The position numbers and the translations under genes were made by a program. Under the pieces are notes generated by a model. That model saw nothing but the letters and a program-made list of their open reading frames with translations. It was not told the origin of the DNA and made no database searches. A stretch of 13,131 bases of DNA from DAOWGG01 sp965369815 (GTDB lineage: Bacteria > Patescibacteriota > Gracilibacteria > UM-FILTER-43-11), in assembly GCA_965369815.1 (NCBI GenBank), contig CBDUQS010000036.1, positions 1 to 13,131 on the forward strand. The letters are read 5' to 3'. Of the stretch, positions 1-6,462 are shown piece after piece. Within the stretch, counting starts at the first letter, position 1. Each line of letters begins with the position of its first letter.

Positions 1-71
1 AAGAGGCTGAATCAGAAGAGGCGACTAAAGCTCTATCTGAACCAAAAAAGTCTAAAAAAGAACAGAAATAA
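1..71 (+). CDS. C-terminal tail of the gene upstream of rpsQ, probably ribosomal protein L29 (rpmC); 5' end outside the window
   Basis: An open frame runs in from the left edge (first full codon at 3) and stops at TAA 69-71. It encodes about 22 residues, EAESEEATKALSEPKKSKKEQK, a charged low-complexity tail. The next gene is rpsQ, and in the conserved S10-spc order the gene before rpsQ is rpmC (L29), so this is most likely an L29 with a Glu/Lys-rich C-terminal extension. If rpmC were missing, it would instead be an extended L16 (rplP). The tail has no diagnostic motif, so the identity rests on gene order only. A 26-bp A/T-rich gap separates it from rpsQ. Confidence 0.55.
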   Translation, partial: EAESEEATKALSEPKKSKKEQK

Positions 72-97
72 TTTATTTTCCCTTTAATTTATCCCAC

Positions 98-337
98 ATG
101 CGTACCAAAATCGGCGTTATCACCAGCAACAAAATGGAGAAGACCTTAGTGGTTACCGTTGTTACTTACAAACGTCATCCTAAATATAAGAAGCGTTATC
201 AGGTTTCTAAAAAGTTTTATGCTCATTGCGATGATAGTTCTCAGTTCGCGATTGGCGATGAGGTTACCATTGCTGAGACCAGACCTGTTAGCAAACTAAA
301 AAGATGGAAGGTTGTGGAAAACGTATCTGCTAAATAA
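98..337 (+). CDS. rpsQ: 30S ribosomal protein S17
   Basis: Primary 16S rRNA-binding protein of the small subunit (OB fold). The 79-residue length is normal for bacterial S17. Visible family signatures are the N-terminal G-V-I-T-S-N-K-M-x-K-T segment (6-16), the basic H-P-K-Y-K-K-R-Y stretch (27-34), GDEV at 53-56, and TRPVSKLKRW at 61-70, matching the family's E-x-RPLSKxKxW motif. The ATG at 98 is the natural start for this N-terminus. Upstream is T/A-rich (ttatcccac) with no Shine-Dalgarno site. Two TAA codons in tandem (335-340) end the gene, and rplN starts 12 bp later. Confidence 0.97.
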   Translation: MRTKIGVITSNKMEKTLVVTVVTYKRHPKYKKRYQVSKKFYAHCDDSSQFAIGDEVTIAETRPVSKLKRWKVVENVSAK

Positions 338-349
338 TAATTTTATACC

Positions 350-718
350 ATGATTCAAACTCAATCTCTGCTGAGTGTGGCAGACAACACAGGAGCAAAG
401 CGCGTGATGTGTATTAAGGTCCTTGGAGGATCAAAGAGGCGCTATGCACACGTTGGTGATGTAATCGTTGTCGCGGTTAAGCACGCTTCTCCAAAGGGAA
501 TTGTAAAAAATCACTCTGTGGAACGAGCTGTTGTGGTTCGTACTGCTAAATCCATTCGTCGTTCTGACGGATCTTACTTAAAATTTGATGAAAATGCGTG
601 TGTGATTGTTAGCAAGGAAGGACAGCCTAAGGGGACACGTGTATTTGGTCCTATCGCTCGCGAACTTCGTTCAAAGGGGTATCAGAAAATTATTTCATTA
701 GCTCCTGAAGTTCTTTAA
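350..718 (+). CDS. rplN: 50S ribosomal protein L14
   Basis: Large-subunit protein that binds 23S rRNA at the subunit interface; the ribosome silencing factor RsfS docks on L14 in bacteria that have it. The 122 residues match the usual length. Signatures seen: ADNTGAK at 11-17, V-L-G-G-S-K-R-R-Y-A-H-V-GD at 24-37, SDGSYLKFDENACVI at 72-86 and GTRVFGPIARELR at 95-107. It starts 12 bp after rpsQ with no Shine-Dalgarno motif and is followed by a 30-bp spacer made almost wholly of 7-bp repeats before rplX. This is the spc-operon order S17-L14-L24. Confidence 0.98.
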   Translation: MIQTQSLLSVADNTGAKRVMCIKVLGGSKRRYAHVGDVIVVAVKHASPKGIVKNHSVERAVVVRTAKSIRRSDGSYLKFDENACVIVSKEGQPKGTRVFGPIARELRSKGYQKIISLAPEVL

Positions 719-746
719 ATTCCAAACTCTAAATTCTAAATTCTAA
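719..746 (+). repeat. 7-bp tandem repeat array in the rplX leader
   Basis: Four consecutive heptamers read ATTCCAA, ACTCTAA, ATTCTAA, ATTCTAA, starting one base after the rplN stop and ending 2 bp before the rplX ATG (749). They fill essentially the whole intergenic spacer. There is no Shine-Dalgarno site, so the array forms the A/U-rich translation-initiation region of rplX. Confidence 0.75.
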
Positions 747-748
747 TT

Positions 749-1090
749 ATGAAAATTAAGGCTAAAGACAAAGTATTGGTGCTCGTTGGAAAGAATAAGG
801 GTAAAACCGGTGTGGTGATGCGTACCTTTAAAAAAACCGATCGTGTGACGGTTGAGAAAGTGAATATTCGCACGAAGCACGTTAAAAAAACAGCCACACA
901 GGCTGGTCAGCGTGTAAAATATGAAGCTCCTTTTGATGTTTCTAAAGTAATGCTTATTTGTTCTAGCTGTAGTAAAGCCACTCGTGTTGGATATAGTATT
1001 CTAAAGACTGGTAAAAAATTCCGTGTTTGTCTGAAATGTAATGAATCAGTTGAGCAAACTATCGCTAAAGCTGATAAGAAGAAAAAATAA
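749..1090 (+). CDS. rplX: 50S ribosomal protein L24 (four-cysteine form)
   Basis: Assembly-initiator protein of the large subunit with an N-terminal KOW domain, visible as V-L-V-L-V-G-K-N-K-G-K-T-G-V-V near residues 9-23, followed by the basic linker V-N-I-R-T-K-H-V-K-K (38-47). The C-terminal region carries C71-x2-C74 and C94-x2-C97 around T-R-V-G-Y, a zinc-ribbon-like arrangement found in L24 of many bacteria outside the E. coli type. The 113 residues are slightly longer than E. coli L24 (about 104) because of a Lys-rich end (KADKKKK). It follows rplN and precedes rplE as in the canonical spc operon. Confidence 0.96.
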   Translation: MKIKAKDKVLVLVGKNKGKTGVVMRTFKKTDRVTVEKVNIRTKHVKKTATQAGQRVKYEAPFDVSKVMLICSSCSKATRVGYSILKTGKKFRVCLKCNESVEQTIAKADKKKK

Positions 1091-1095
1091 AGCCA

Positions 1096-1116
1096 ATTTT
1101 AAATTTTAAATTTTAA
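1096..1116 (+). repeat. 7-bp tandem repeat array in the rplE leader
   Basis: Three perfect copies of ATTTTAA (1096-1102, 1103-1109, 1110-1116) occupy most of the 33-bp rplX-rplE spacer and end 7 bp before the rplE ATG at 1124. The unit differs slightly from the ATTCTAA unit before rplX but keeps the same 7-bp period. Confidence 0.75.
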
Positions 1117-1123
1117 ATCAACA

Positions 1124-1666
1124 ATGTCGTTATACGATCGAATGCAATCAGAGATTATCCCTGCCCTTAAGAAGGAGCTTGGACTAAAAAGCGACCTCGC
1201 GACTCCGCGTATTGCTAAAGTTAAAGTGAATGTGGGTATTGGAAGTTTGGCTAAGCAAACCAAGGATTTTTCTGAGGTGATTGAAAATATTACAAAGATC
1301 ACTGGTCAAAAACCATTGGTGATGAAATCTAAGATTGCGGTTTCTAACTTCAAGCTTCGAAAAGGAATGCCTGTGGGTATCAACACTACTCTTCGTGGGA
1401 AACGTGCTTATGACTTAGTGGATCGTTTGGTTAACATTGTTTTCCCTCGTGTGCGCGACTTCCGTGGTGTTTCCGTTAAGTCTTTCGATGGAAATGGTAA
1501 CTATAACATTGGTTTTAAGGAGGCACTTGTATTCCCCGAGATCAATCCAGATGACGTTACGAATGTTCATGGTATTCAGGTTACTGTGGTTACCACCGCT
1601 AAGAATGATGAGGAAGGAATGGCTCTTTTGAAAAAAATTGGCTTCCCATTCAAAAAAGAACTTTAA
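1124..1666 (+). CDS. rplE: 50S ribosomal protein L5
   Basis: 5S rRNA-binding protein of the central protuberance that contacts the P-site tRNA. The 180 residues match the family. Signatures: I-T-G-Q-K-P at 59-64, FKLRKGMPVG at 76-85, the F-P-R-V-R-D-F-R-G segment at 107-115, and N-G-N-Y-N-I-G-F at 124-131. The N-terminus (M-S-L-Y-D-R-M) is natural for L5, supporting the ATG at 1124. It sits between rplX and rpsN with a repeat-built leader upstream and a 30-bp gap downstream. Confidence 0.98.
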   Translation: MSLYDRMQSEIIPALKKELGLKSDLATPRIAKVKVNVGIGSLAKQTKDFSEVIENITKITGQKPLVMKSKIAVSNFKLRKGMPVGINTTLRGKRAYDLVDRLVNIVFPRVRDFRGVSVKSFDGNGNYNIGFKEALVFPEINPDDVTNVHGIQVTVVTTAKNDEEGMALLKKIGFPFKKEL

Positions 1667-1696
1667 ACATTTTAATTATTATCACTTTTTAATCTC

Positions 1697-1921
1697 ATGG
1701 CTCGAACAGCACTTATTGTTAAAACGGAAAAGCGTCAAAGAAAGATGAAACAAGCTTTGGCTCAAGGTAAGAAACCTGAAAAGTGGGTTCGTACTTACAA
1801 TCGTTGTAAGTTATGTGGTCGCTCTCGTGGTTACCTTCGATACTTTCAGATCTGCCGTATTTGTTTTCGTGAGCTAGCCTCTAAGGGGGAGATTATGGGT
1901 ATTAAAAAATCAAGTTGGTAA
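1697..1921 (+). CDS. rpsN: 30S ribosomal protein S14, type Z (zinc-binding form) with an extended N-terminal part
   Basis: Small-subunit head protein. It is the zinc-binding S14 type: C37-x2-C40 and C53-x2-C56 in the conserved context R-C-K-L-C-G-R ... I-C-R-I-C-F-R-E-L, ending in G-I-K-K-S-S-W. Type Z S14 proteins are usually about 61 residues. This one has 74, with about 13 extra basic residues (E-K-R-Q-R-K-M-K-Q-A) in the N-terminal half before W30. The start at 1697 (M-A-R-T-A-L-I) matches the family's N-terminus, so the extra length is internal and not a wrong start. Confidence 0.96.
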   Translation: MARTALIVKTEKRQRKMKQALAQGKKPEKWVRTYNRCKLCGRSRGYLRYFQICRICFRELASKGEIMGIKKSSW

Positions 1922-1964
1922 TTCCAAATTTCTAAATTTTAAGTCTTAAATTTTAAATTCAAAT
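1921..1964 (+). repeat. imperfect 7-bp tandem repeats in the rpsH leader
   Basis: From the last base of the rpsN stop to the rpsH ATG the spacer reads as units ATTCCAA, ATTTCTAA (8 bp), ATTTTAA, GTCTTAA, ATTTTAA, ATTCAAAT. Five of the six keep a 7-bp or 8-bp phase ending in TAA or CAA. No coding or Shine-Dalgarno signal is present. Confidence 0.65.
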
Positions 1965-2348
1965 ATGAACACTGATCCAATTGCAGATTTACTAACTCGG
2001 ATTCGAAATGCTGTCAGCGCTAGGCAGCAGAAAACGGTTGCTCCATACTCAAAAGTTAAGCTAGCTGTTCTCGAAGTAATGAAAAGACGTCATTTTATTG
2101 ATAGCTATAAAGTTGTTAAAGAAAACCGTTTTGACGAGATTGAGATTGTATTTAACTCAGAGTTGAGCCAGATCAATCTAAAGCGTATCAGTAAACCTGG
2201 ACAACGAATTTATTTAAAGAAGAGCGATATCAAACCTGTTTTAAATGGTTATGGTATTTCTATTATTTCTACTCCTAAAGGAGTGATGACTGGTGACGAA
2301 GCAGCTAAGGTTGGATTGGGAGGTGAATATCTTTGTCAGATTTGGTAA
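1965..2348 (+). CDS. rpsH: 30S ribosomal protein S8
   Basis: Primary 16S rRNA-binding protein of the platform; in E. coli it is also the translational repressor of the spc operon. The 127 residues are typical. Signatures: N-T-D-P-I-A-D-L-L-T-R-I-R-N-A at 2-16, V-L-N-G-Y-G-I-S-I-I-S-T-P-K-G-V-M-T at 92-109, and the terminal G-G-E-Y-L-C-Q-I-W. I did not identify an S8-binding rRNA mimic in the upstream leaders, so autoregulation is not shown here. Confidence 0.98.
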   Translation: MNTDPIADLLTRIRNAVSARQQKTVAPYSKVKLAVLEVMKRRHFIDSYKVVKENRFDEIEIVFNSELSQINLKRISKPGQRIYLKKSDIKPVLNGYGISIISTPKGVMTGDEAAKVGLGGEYLCQIW

Positions 2349-2384
2349 TTTATTTCAATTTTGTAATTTTTAAATTTTTAAAGA

Positions 2385-2939
2385 ATGTCTAGAATCGGTA
2401 AACAACTCATCGAAATCCCAAGTGGCGTAGAAGTGTCCATTGCAGACCGCAATATTAAAGTGAAGGGTCCTAAGGGGGAATTAGAATACACATTCTTACC
2501 TCAAGTTGAGGTGATCGTTGAGGATAATAATATTATTGTGAAAAGGCCTGGGGATGATAAAGAATCACGCAGTTTCCATGGTCTTACTCGTGCACTTATA
2601 AACAATATGGTGATTGGTGTTTCTAAGGGGTTTGAAAAGCGTTTAGAGATCATTGGTGTGGGTTATCGAGCTCAGACTAGCGGTCAAAAAATCACTTTAA
2701 ATCTTGGCTTTTCTCATCCTATCGATTACACCGCTCCAGAAGGGGTTTTGATTGAAATGGATAAAGAGAATAAGAATATTATTATTATTTCTGGCATTGA
2801 TAAGCAAGCGGTTGGTGAGGCTGCAGCGAACATTCGTAAATATCGACCCCCTGAACCTTACAAAGGAAAAGGAGTTCGTTATATTGATGAATATGTTGCT
2901 CGTAAAGCTGGTAAGGCTGCTGCAAAAGCTGCCGCATAA
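2385..2939 (+). CDS. rplF: 50S ribosomal protein L6
   Basis: Large-subunit protein near the factor-binding site. The 184 residues form the usual duplicated fold. The N-terminus S-R-I-G-K-Q-L-I-E-I-P is canonical, V-K-G-P-K-G-E-L lies at 26-33, and the family signature PEPYKGKGVRY at 156-166. The C-terminal end is Ala/Lys-rich (A-G-K-A-A-A-K-A-A-A). The leader (2349-2384) is a run of T and A blocks with roughly 7-8-bp spacing and no Shine-Dalgarno site. Confidence 0.98.
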   Translation: MSRIGKQLIEIPSGVEVSIADRNIKVKGPKGELEYTFLPQVEVIVEDNNIIVKRPGDDKESRSFHGLTRALINNMVIGVSKGFEKRLEIIGVGYRAQTSGQKITLNLGFSHPIDYTAPEGVLIEMDKENKNIIIISGIDKQAVGEAAANIRKYRPPEPYKGKGVRYIDEYVARKAGKAAAKAAA

Positions 2940-2964
2940 TCTCGTTAATTCTATAATTTTTATT

Positions 2965-3306
2965 ATGACTGCATTAAAAGAACAATTACGTAAAAGGCGA
3001 CAACAACGCGTTCGATCCAGAATTATTGGTACGGCTAAACGGCCACGTCTTTCTGTTTTCAGAAGCAATAATGCTATTTACGCACAACTTATTGATGATT
3101 CAAAGGGATTGGTTTTGGCTTCAACTTCTTCTTTGAAAACAAAAAAGAAAGGGGTGGAAGCGGCTAAGGAATCTGGTCTTGCTTTGGCTAAAATGGCCAA
3201 GACTAAGAAGGTCGAAACTTGCGTGTTTGATCGTGGTGGGTACCTTTACCATGGGCGTGTAAAAGCCTTGGCTGAAGGAGCTCGTGAAGGAGGTCTACAA
3301 TTTTAA
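2965..3306 (+). CDS. rplR: 50S ribosomal protein L18
   Basis: 5S rRNA-binding protein of the central protuberance, partner of L5. The ATG at 2965 gives 113 residues, close to the family's usual 117-120, beginning M-T-A-L-K-E-Q-L-R-K-R-R. Signatures: RPRLSVFRSN at 26-35 and the C-terminal F-D-R-G-G-Y-L-Y-H-G-R-V-K-A-L-A-E-G-A-R with terminal G-G-L-Q-F. The frame is open back to 2752, but that part lies inside rplF and adds no L18-like sequence, so 2965 is chosen. It starts 25 bp after rplF. Confidence 0.97.
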   Translation: MTALKEQLRKRRQQRVRSRIIGTAKRPRLSVFRSNNAIYAQLIDDSKGLVLASTSSLKTKKKGVEAAKESGLALAKMAKTKKVETCVFDRGGYLYHGRVKALAEGAREGGLQF

Positions 3307-3334
3307 TTTTTAATTTTCAATTTTCAATTCAATT
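3305..3334 (+). repeat. 7-bp tandem repeats in the rpsE leader
   Basis: Starting in the last two bases of the rplR stop, the units are AATTTTT, AATTTTC, AATTTTC, then shortened AATTC and AATT directly against the rpsE ATG (3335). The spacer consists entirely of this pattern. Confidence 0.7.
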
Positions 3335-3949
3335 ATGGCTAAGAAATTCAAAAAAAATCATCGTCGCGAGAAAGAAGTGAAAGAGTTTGAGGAAGAAGTG
3401 CTTCAGATTGATCGCGTAACTCGTGTAGTAAAAGGAGGACGTCGTTTGCGTTTCCGTTGCTTGGTTGCTATTGGAGATAAAAAAGGACGTGTTGGTGTTG
3501 GGGTTGGTAAAGCAACTGAAGTGGTGAGTGGAATTAAAAAAGCGGTTACTAGAGCTAAGCAATCCCTTGTTACTGTTCCTCTTACGGATTCTGACTCAAT
3601 TCCTCATGAAGTTCACATTAAACACAAGGCAGCTCGTATGTTTATTATGCCAGCGTCTCCTGGTACTGGTGTTATCGCTGGTGGAGCGCTTCGTAAAATC
3701 CTTGGTTTGGCTGGTGTGAAGAATGTATTGAGTAAGAATCACGGGACTAATAATAAATTGGTTACGGCTCAGGCAGCTATTATGGCCTTGGAAACACTTC
3801 GACCTGTTAAACCAGGAAGAGAGAAGAAAAAGGAAGTAAAAAAAGAGGAAAAAAAGCCTGAAAAATCTGAAAAAAAGGGAGGTGATGATTCAAAAAAGGA
3901 CGCAAATCCTAAAAAAGAATCAAAAGATAAAGAAGCTACTAAGAAATAA
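3335..3949 (+). CDS. rpsE: 30S ribosomal protein S5 with a Lys/Glu-rich C-terminal extension
   Basis: Small-subunit protein involved in decoding fidelity and the mRNA entry channel. The core has D-R-V-T-R-V-V-K-G-G-R-R at 26-37, G-D-K-K-G-R-V-G-V-G-V-G-K-A at 47-60, P-A-S-P-G-T-G-V-I-A-G-G at 106-117, and K-N-H-G-T-N-N at 134-140. The conserved part ends near residue 160. Residues 161-204 are a low-complexity Lys/Glu tail, making the protein about 40 residues longer than E. coli S5 (167). The next gene is rplO: rpmD (L30), which normally lies here, is absent, as in CPR bacteria. Confidence 0.97.
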   Translation: MAKKFKKNHRREKEVKEFEEEVLQIDRVTRVVKGGRRLRFRCLVAIGDKKGRVGVGVGKATEVVSGIKKAVTRAKQSLVTVPLTDSDSIPHEVHIKHKAARMFIMPASPGTGVIAGGALRKILGLAGVKNVLSKNHGTNNKLVTAQAAIMALETLRPVKPGREKKKEVKKEEKKPEKSEKKGGDDSKKDANPKKESKDKEATKK

Positions 3950-3973
3950 TTTTTTAAATTTATAAGTATTGTT

Positions 3974-4411
3974 ATGCAGTTAAATTCAATTAAACCAAAG
4001 GCTGGCGCCCTTAAATCTAAAAGGCGAGTTGGACGAGGAAATGGCTCTGGTCGTGGAACTTTCTCTGGTCGTGGGTGTAAAGGACAAGGTCAGCGTAAGA
4101 GTGGTAATGTTCGTGCTGGTTTTGAAGGGGGACAAACTCCTTTGATTTCACGCCTTCCTAAACTAAAAGGGTTTACGAATCCTAATAAAGTTGAATTCCA
4201 GGTAATCAATGTAAAAGACTTAGATCAATTCAATGATGGGGATGAAGTGAACGTATTGGCATTGCTTGAAAAAGGTCTTGTTCGTCGAAAAATTCAACCG
4301 GTTAAGTTGCTTGGTAACGGAAAAATCACCAAAAAACTAACCATAAAACTTCATAAAGTTTCCACTGCCGCAAGAACCAAGGTGGTTGCCGCTGGAGGAA
4401 AAGTTCTTTAA
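3974..4411 (+). CDS. rplO: 50S ribosomal protein L15
   Basis: Late-assembly large-subunit protein. The 145 residues match E. coli L15 (144). The glycine/arginine-rich N-terminal tail that threads into 23S rRNA is clear (R-V-G-R-G-N-G-S-G-R-G-T at 18-29, then S-G-R-G-C-K-G-Q), followed by A-G-F-E-G-G-Q-T-P-L at 48-57 and the C-terminal K-L-L-G-N-G-K-I-T-K at 111-120 with H-K-V-S. It follows rpsE by 24 bp with no L30 gene between and precedes secY, as in spc operons. Confidence 0.98.
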   Translation: MQLNSIKPKAGALKSKRRVGRGNGSGRGTFSGRGCKGQGQRKSGNVRAGFEGGQTPLISRLPKLKGFTNPNKVEFQVINVKDLDQFNDGDEVNVLALLEKGLVRRKIQPVKLLGNGKITKKLTIKLHKVSTAARTKVVAAGGKVL

Positions 4412-4414
4412 TTA

Positions 4415-4435
4415 TCTCAGGTCTCAGATCTGACA
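4415..4435 (+). repeat. 7-bp repeats with an internal 10-bp palindrome in the secY leader
   Basis: Three heptamers, TCTCAGG, TCTCAGA and TCTGACA, lie in the 41-bp rplO-secY spacer. They contain the perfect palindrome TCAGATCTGA at 4424-4433. The sequence differs from the A/T-only arrays upstream, but the 7-bp period is the same. Confidence 0.5.
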
Positions 4436-4452
4436 TTTAAAATCTATCTACT

Positions 4453-5751
4453 GTGTTTAAATATTTACATCAAATTTGGCGGTCTGCTGCATTAAGGCGT
4501 AAAATTTTATTTACTCTTTTTGTTTTGCTTGTTTTCAGAGTTGCCGCTCATATTTCAGTTCCTGGTGTTAATGTGGAGGTGCTAGCAAGTGTTTTCCAGC
4601 AGAATAGTTTGCTGGGTGTGTTTTCTGCTTTAACCGGTGGATCAATGGAAAGCTTTTCTATTGTTTTGATGGGACTTGCTCCTTACATTAATGCATCGAT
4701 TATTATGCAGTTGATGACAGTGGTTATTCCTAAATTAGAAACACTTTCTAAAGAGGGAATGGAGGGGCGACGTAAGATCAATAAGTACACTCGGTTGCTT
4801 ACCATTCCTCTCGCTTTTCTTCAGTCTTACGGAATGATCCTTCTTTTGAATCGTAGCGCTCAAGGTCAACTGATTCCAGGGGCTGCTGATTTCATGACAT
4901 TACTTCCTATTATGATTGTTGTGGCGGCAGGTACTATCTTTATGATGTGGTTGGGTGAATTGATCACTGAGAATGGAATTGGAAATGGTATTTCTTTGAT
5001 TATCTTCGCTGGAATTATCGCTGGTATGCCGACTGTATTTGGTCGAATGCTTGGAACTTTTCAAGCGGGGGACAGTACAAAGCTTATTCACTTCCTACTG
5101 TTCGTTGTGCTCACTCTAATTATGCTTGTTTTCGTTGTACTTATTACCGAAGGGCAACGGAATATTCCAATTACTTATGCGACAAGGGCTACGGGTGGAA
5201 AGGGGGAAAAATCAGTGTTACCTATTCGCGTGAATCAGGCGGGAATGATTCCTATTATCTTTGCGATTTCTATGGTTACTTTCCCATCCGTTATCGCTCA
5301 ATTCTTTAGCGTTTCTAGTTCTACTGTGCTTCAAGGGGTTGCTGATTTTATTGGAAAATATCTCAATTCTAGTAACCCGAGTTATCTTTATATTGTTCTT
5401 TACTTCCTGCTCATTGTTGCTTTTTCATATTTCTATGTCAGTGTTACTTTTAATCCAGATACCATTGCTGAAAATATTCAAAAGCGTGGAGGATTTATTC
5501 CTGGAGTTCGTCCTGGTAGTCAGACTGCTGACTTCCTTGCAAAAAGCTCTAGTTATCTAAATTTATTTGGTGGTAGTTTTATTGCTTTGGTTGCGGTGGT
5601 TCCGATCATCTTTACTAAATACACAACTCTAACCGCTGGAGATTTAATTATTAGTGGTGCTGGGTTGATTATTATGGTGGGTGTAATTCTAGATCTTATT
5701 CGTCAAATTGATGCTCAATTGGTGATGCACGATTACGATAAACTTTACTAG
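4453..5751 (+). CDS. secY: preprotein translocase subunit SecY
   Basis: Channel subunit of the SecYEG translocon in the cytoplasmic membrane, exporting unfolded proteins and inserting membrane proteins. The 432 residues with about ten hydrophobic segments match the family. Markers: an amphipathic N-terminus then TM1 (about 19-38), G-L-A-P-Y-I-N-A-S-I-I-M-Q-L at 74-87, G-I-G-N-G-I-S-L-I-I-F-A-G-I at 175-188, cytosolic loop G-Q-R-N-I-P-I-T-Y-A at 234-243, N-P-D-T-I-A-E-N-I-Q and G-G-F-I-P-G-V-R-P-G around 334-355, and the terminal R-Q-I-D-A-Q-L. The start is GTG, the only non-ATG start among the complete + strand genes. It ends with TAG. Confidence 0.98.
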   Translation: MFKYLHQIWRSAALRRKILFTLFVLLVFRVAAHISVPGVNVEVLASVFQQNSLLGVFSALTGGSMESFSIVLMGLAPYINASIIMQLMTVVIPKLETLSKEGMEGRRKINKYTRLLTIPLAFLQSYGMILLLNRSAQGQLIPGAADFMTLLPIMIVVAAGTIFMMWLGELITENGIGNGISLIIFAGIIAGMPTVFGRMLGTFQAGDSTKLIHFLLFVVLTLIMLVFVVLITEGQRNIPITYATRATGGKGEKSVLPIRVNQAGMIPIIFAISMVTFPSVIAQFFSVSSSTVLQGVADFIGKYLNSSNPSYLYIVLYFLLIVAFSYFYVSVTFNPDTIAENIQKRGGFIPGVRPGSQTADFLAKSSSYLNLFGGSFIALVAVVPIIFTKYTTLTAGDLIISGAGLIIMVGVILDLIRQIDAQLVMHDYDKLY

Positions 5752-5752
5752 C

Positions 5753-5811
5753 AAGGATTAAGGACTAAGGATTAAGAATTAAGCTGAATCCTGAATCCTG
5801 AATTCTTAATC
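5753..5811 (+). repeat. two oppositely oriented 7-bp repeat arrays forming a 13-bp inverted repeat upstream of adk
   Basis: The left array (5753-5780) is AAGGATT, AAGGACT, AAGGATT, AAGAATT. After AAG, the right array (5784-5811) is CTGAATC, CTGAATC, CTGAATT, CTTAATC, essentially the complementary unit. AGGATTAAGAATT (5768-5780) and AATTCTTAATCCT (5801-5813) are perfect inverted copies separated by 20 bp. The structure fills most of the 72-bp secY-adk spacer and ends 10 bp before the adk ATG. It lacks a following T-run, so it is not a standard terminator. Confidence 0.8.
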
Positions 5812-5823
5812 CTATTTAATAAT

Positions 5824-6462
5824 ATGGATATTATACTATTTGGAATGCAAGGGTCTGGGAAAGGGACTCAAGGTAAGTTTTTGGCTGAAAAGTACAATCT
5901 TAAAACCTTTGAGATGGGAGGGGAACTTCGTCGAATGATCGAGTCGGGTTCTGAACTTGGGCAGAAGATAAAAACAATTGTTGAAGTGGGGAATTTGGTT
6001 GATGACGATACGATTGTCGAAGTGATTGGTAATTTTTTAAGCGGTGCTAATCCAGAAGCTTCCATTCTTTTTGATGGGATTCCTCGAACCCTTCATCAGT
6101 CTGAAAAACTTTTAAATTTGCTTTCAGAATACAATCGATCGGCTTTTGCTGTTTTGATTAAGATCTCTGAACAAGAGGCGATTAGTCGCTTAACCCAACG
6201 ACGAGTTTGCGAAGGTTGTAAGGGGGTTTATCCACCTTCTTATAAGCCTGATGAATGTCATCATTGTGGAGGAAAACTAGTGGTTCGTCATGATGACAAT
6301 ATCGAAAGTATTCAAAAACGACTTGAGAACTATCAAAAAGAAACCGTTCCGGTTATTAAGGGGTTTTATGAGCAGGATCGTTTGATTGAGGTGGATGGAG
6401 AGCAGGCGGTTGAAAAAGTGACAGAAGAAATGATTGAAAAGGTAGACTACCTTTTTACGTAG
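5824..6462 (+). CDS. adk: adenylate kinase with four-cysteine (zinc-type) LID
   Basis: Cytosolic enzyme for ATP + AMP = 2 ADP. The P-loop GMQGSGKGT is at 7-15. The NMP-binding part has L35-R36, and F-D-G-I-P-R-T at 83-89 includes the AMP-binding Arg at 88. The LID contains R122/R126 and the cysteine set C129-x2-C132 ... C145-x2-C148, typical of zinc-carrying Adk. R155-H-D-D and R166 complete the arginine set. The 212 residues match the family. One oddity: the usual T-G-D before M-L-R is M31-G32-G33-E34-L-R. Its place after secY and before map is the classical arrangement. It starts after the inverted repeat array and ends with TAG. Confidence 0.95.
   Translation: MDIILFGMQGSGKGTQGKFLAEKYNLKTFEMGGELRRMIESGSELGQKIKTIVEVGNLVDDDTIVEVIGNFLSGANPEASILFDGIPRTLHQSEKLLNLLSEYNRSAFAVLIKISEQEAISRLTQRRVCEGCKGVYPPSYKPDECHHCGGKLVVRHDDNIESIQKRLENYQKETVPVIKGFYEQDRLIEVDGEQAVEKVTEEMIEKVDYLFT

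Noticed and set aside
2752..2964. Upstream extension of rplR overlapping rplF
   Set aside because: It lies in the +1 frame of rplF and has no L18 similarity; ATG 2965 gives a normal-length protein.
2697..3068. 123-codon open frame on the minus strand across rplF-rplR
   Set aside because: Antisense shadow of two certain ribosomal genes; no recognisable domain, and composition is that of reverse-complemented coding sequence.
719..5811. CRISPR array as the explanation of the intergenic repeats
   Set aside because: Units are 7 bp with no spacers of constant length and no cas genes; these are simple tandem repeats.
6437..6455. AAAAGGTA-gac-TACCTTTT as a terminator at the end of adk
   Set aside because: It lies within adk coding sequence, its stem has only two GC pairs, and map follows closely, so it is more likely coincidental.
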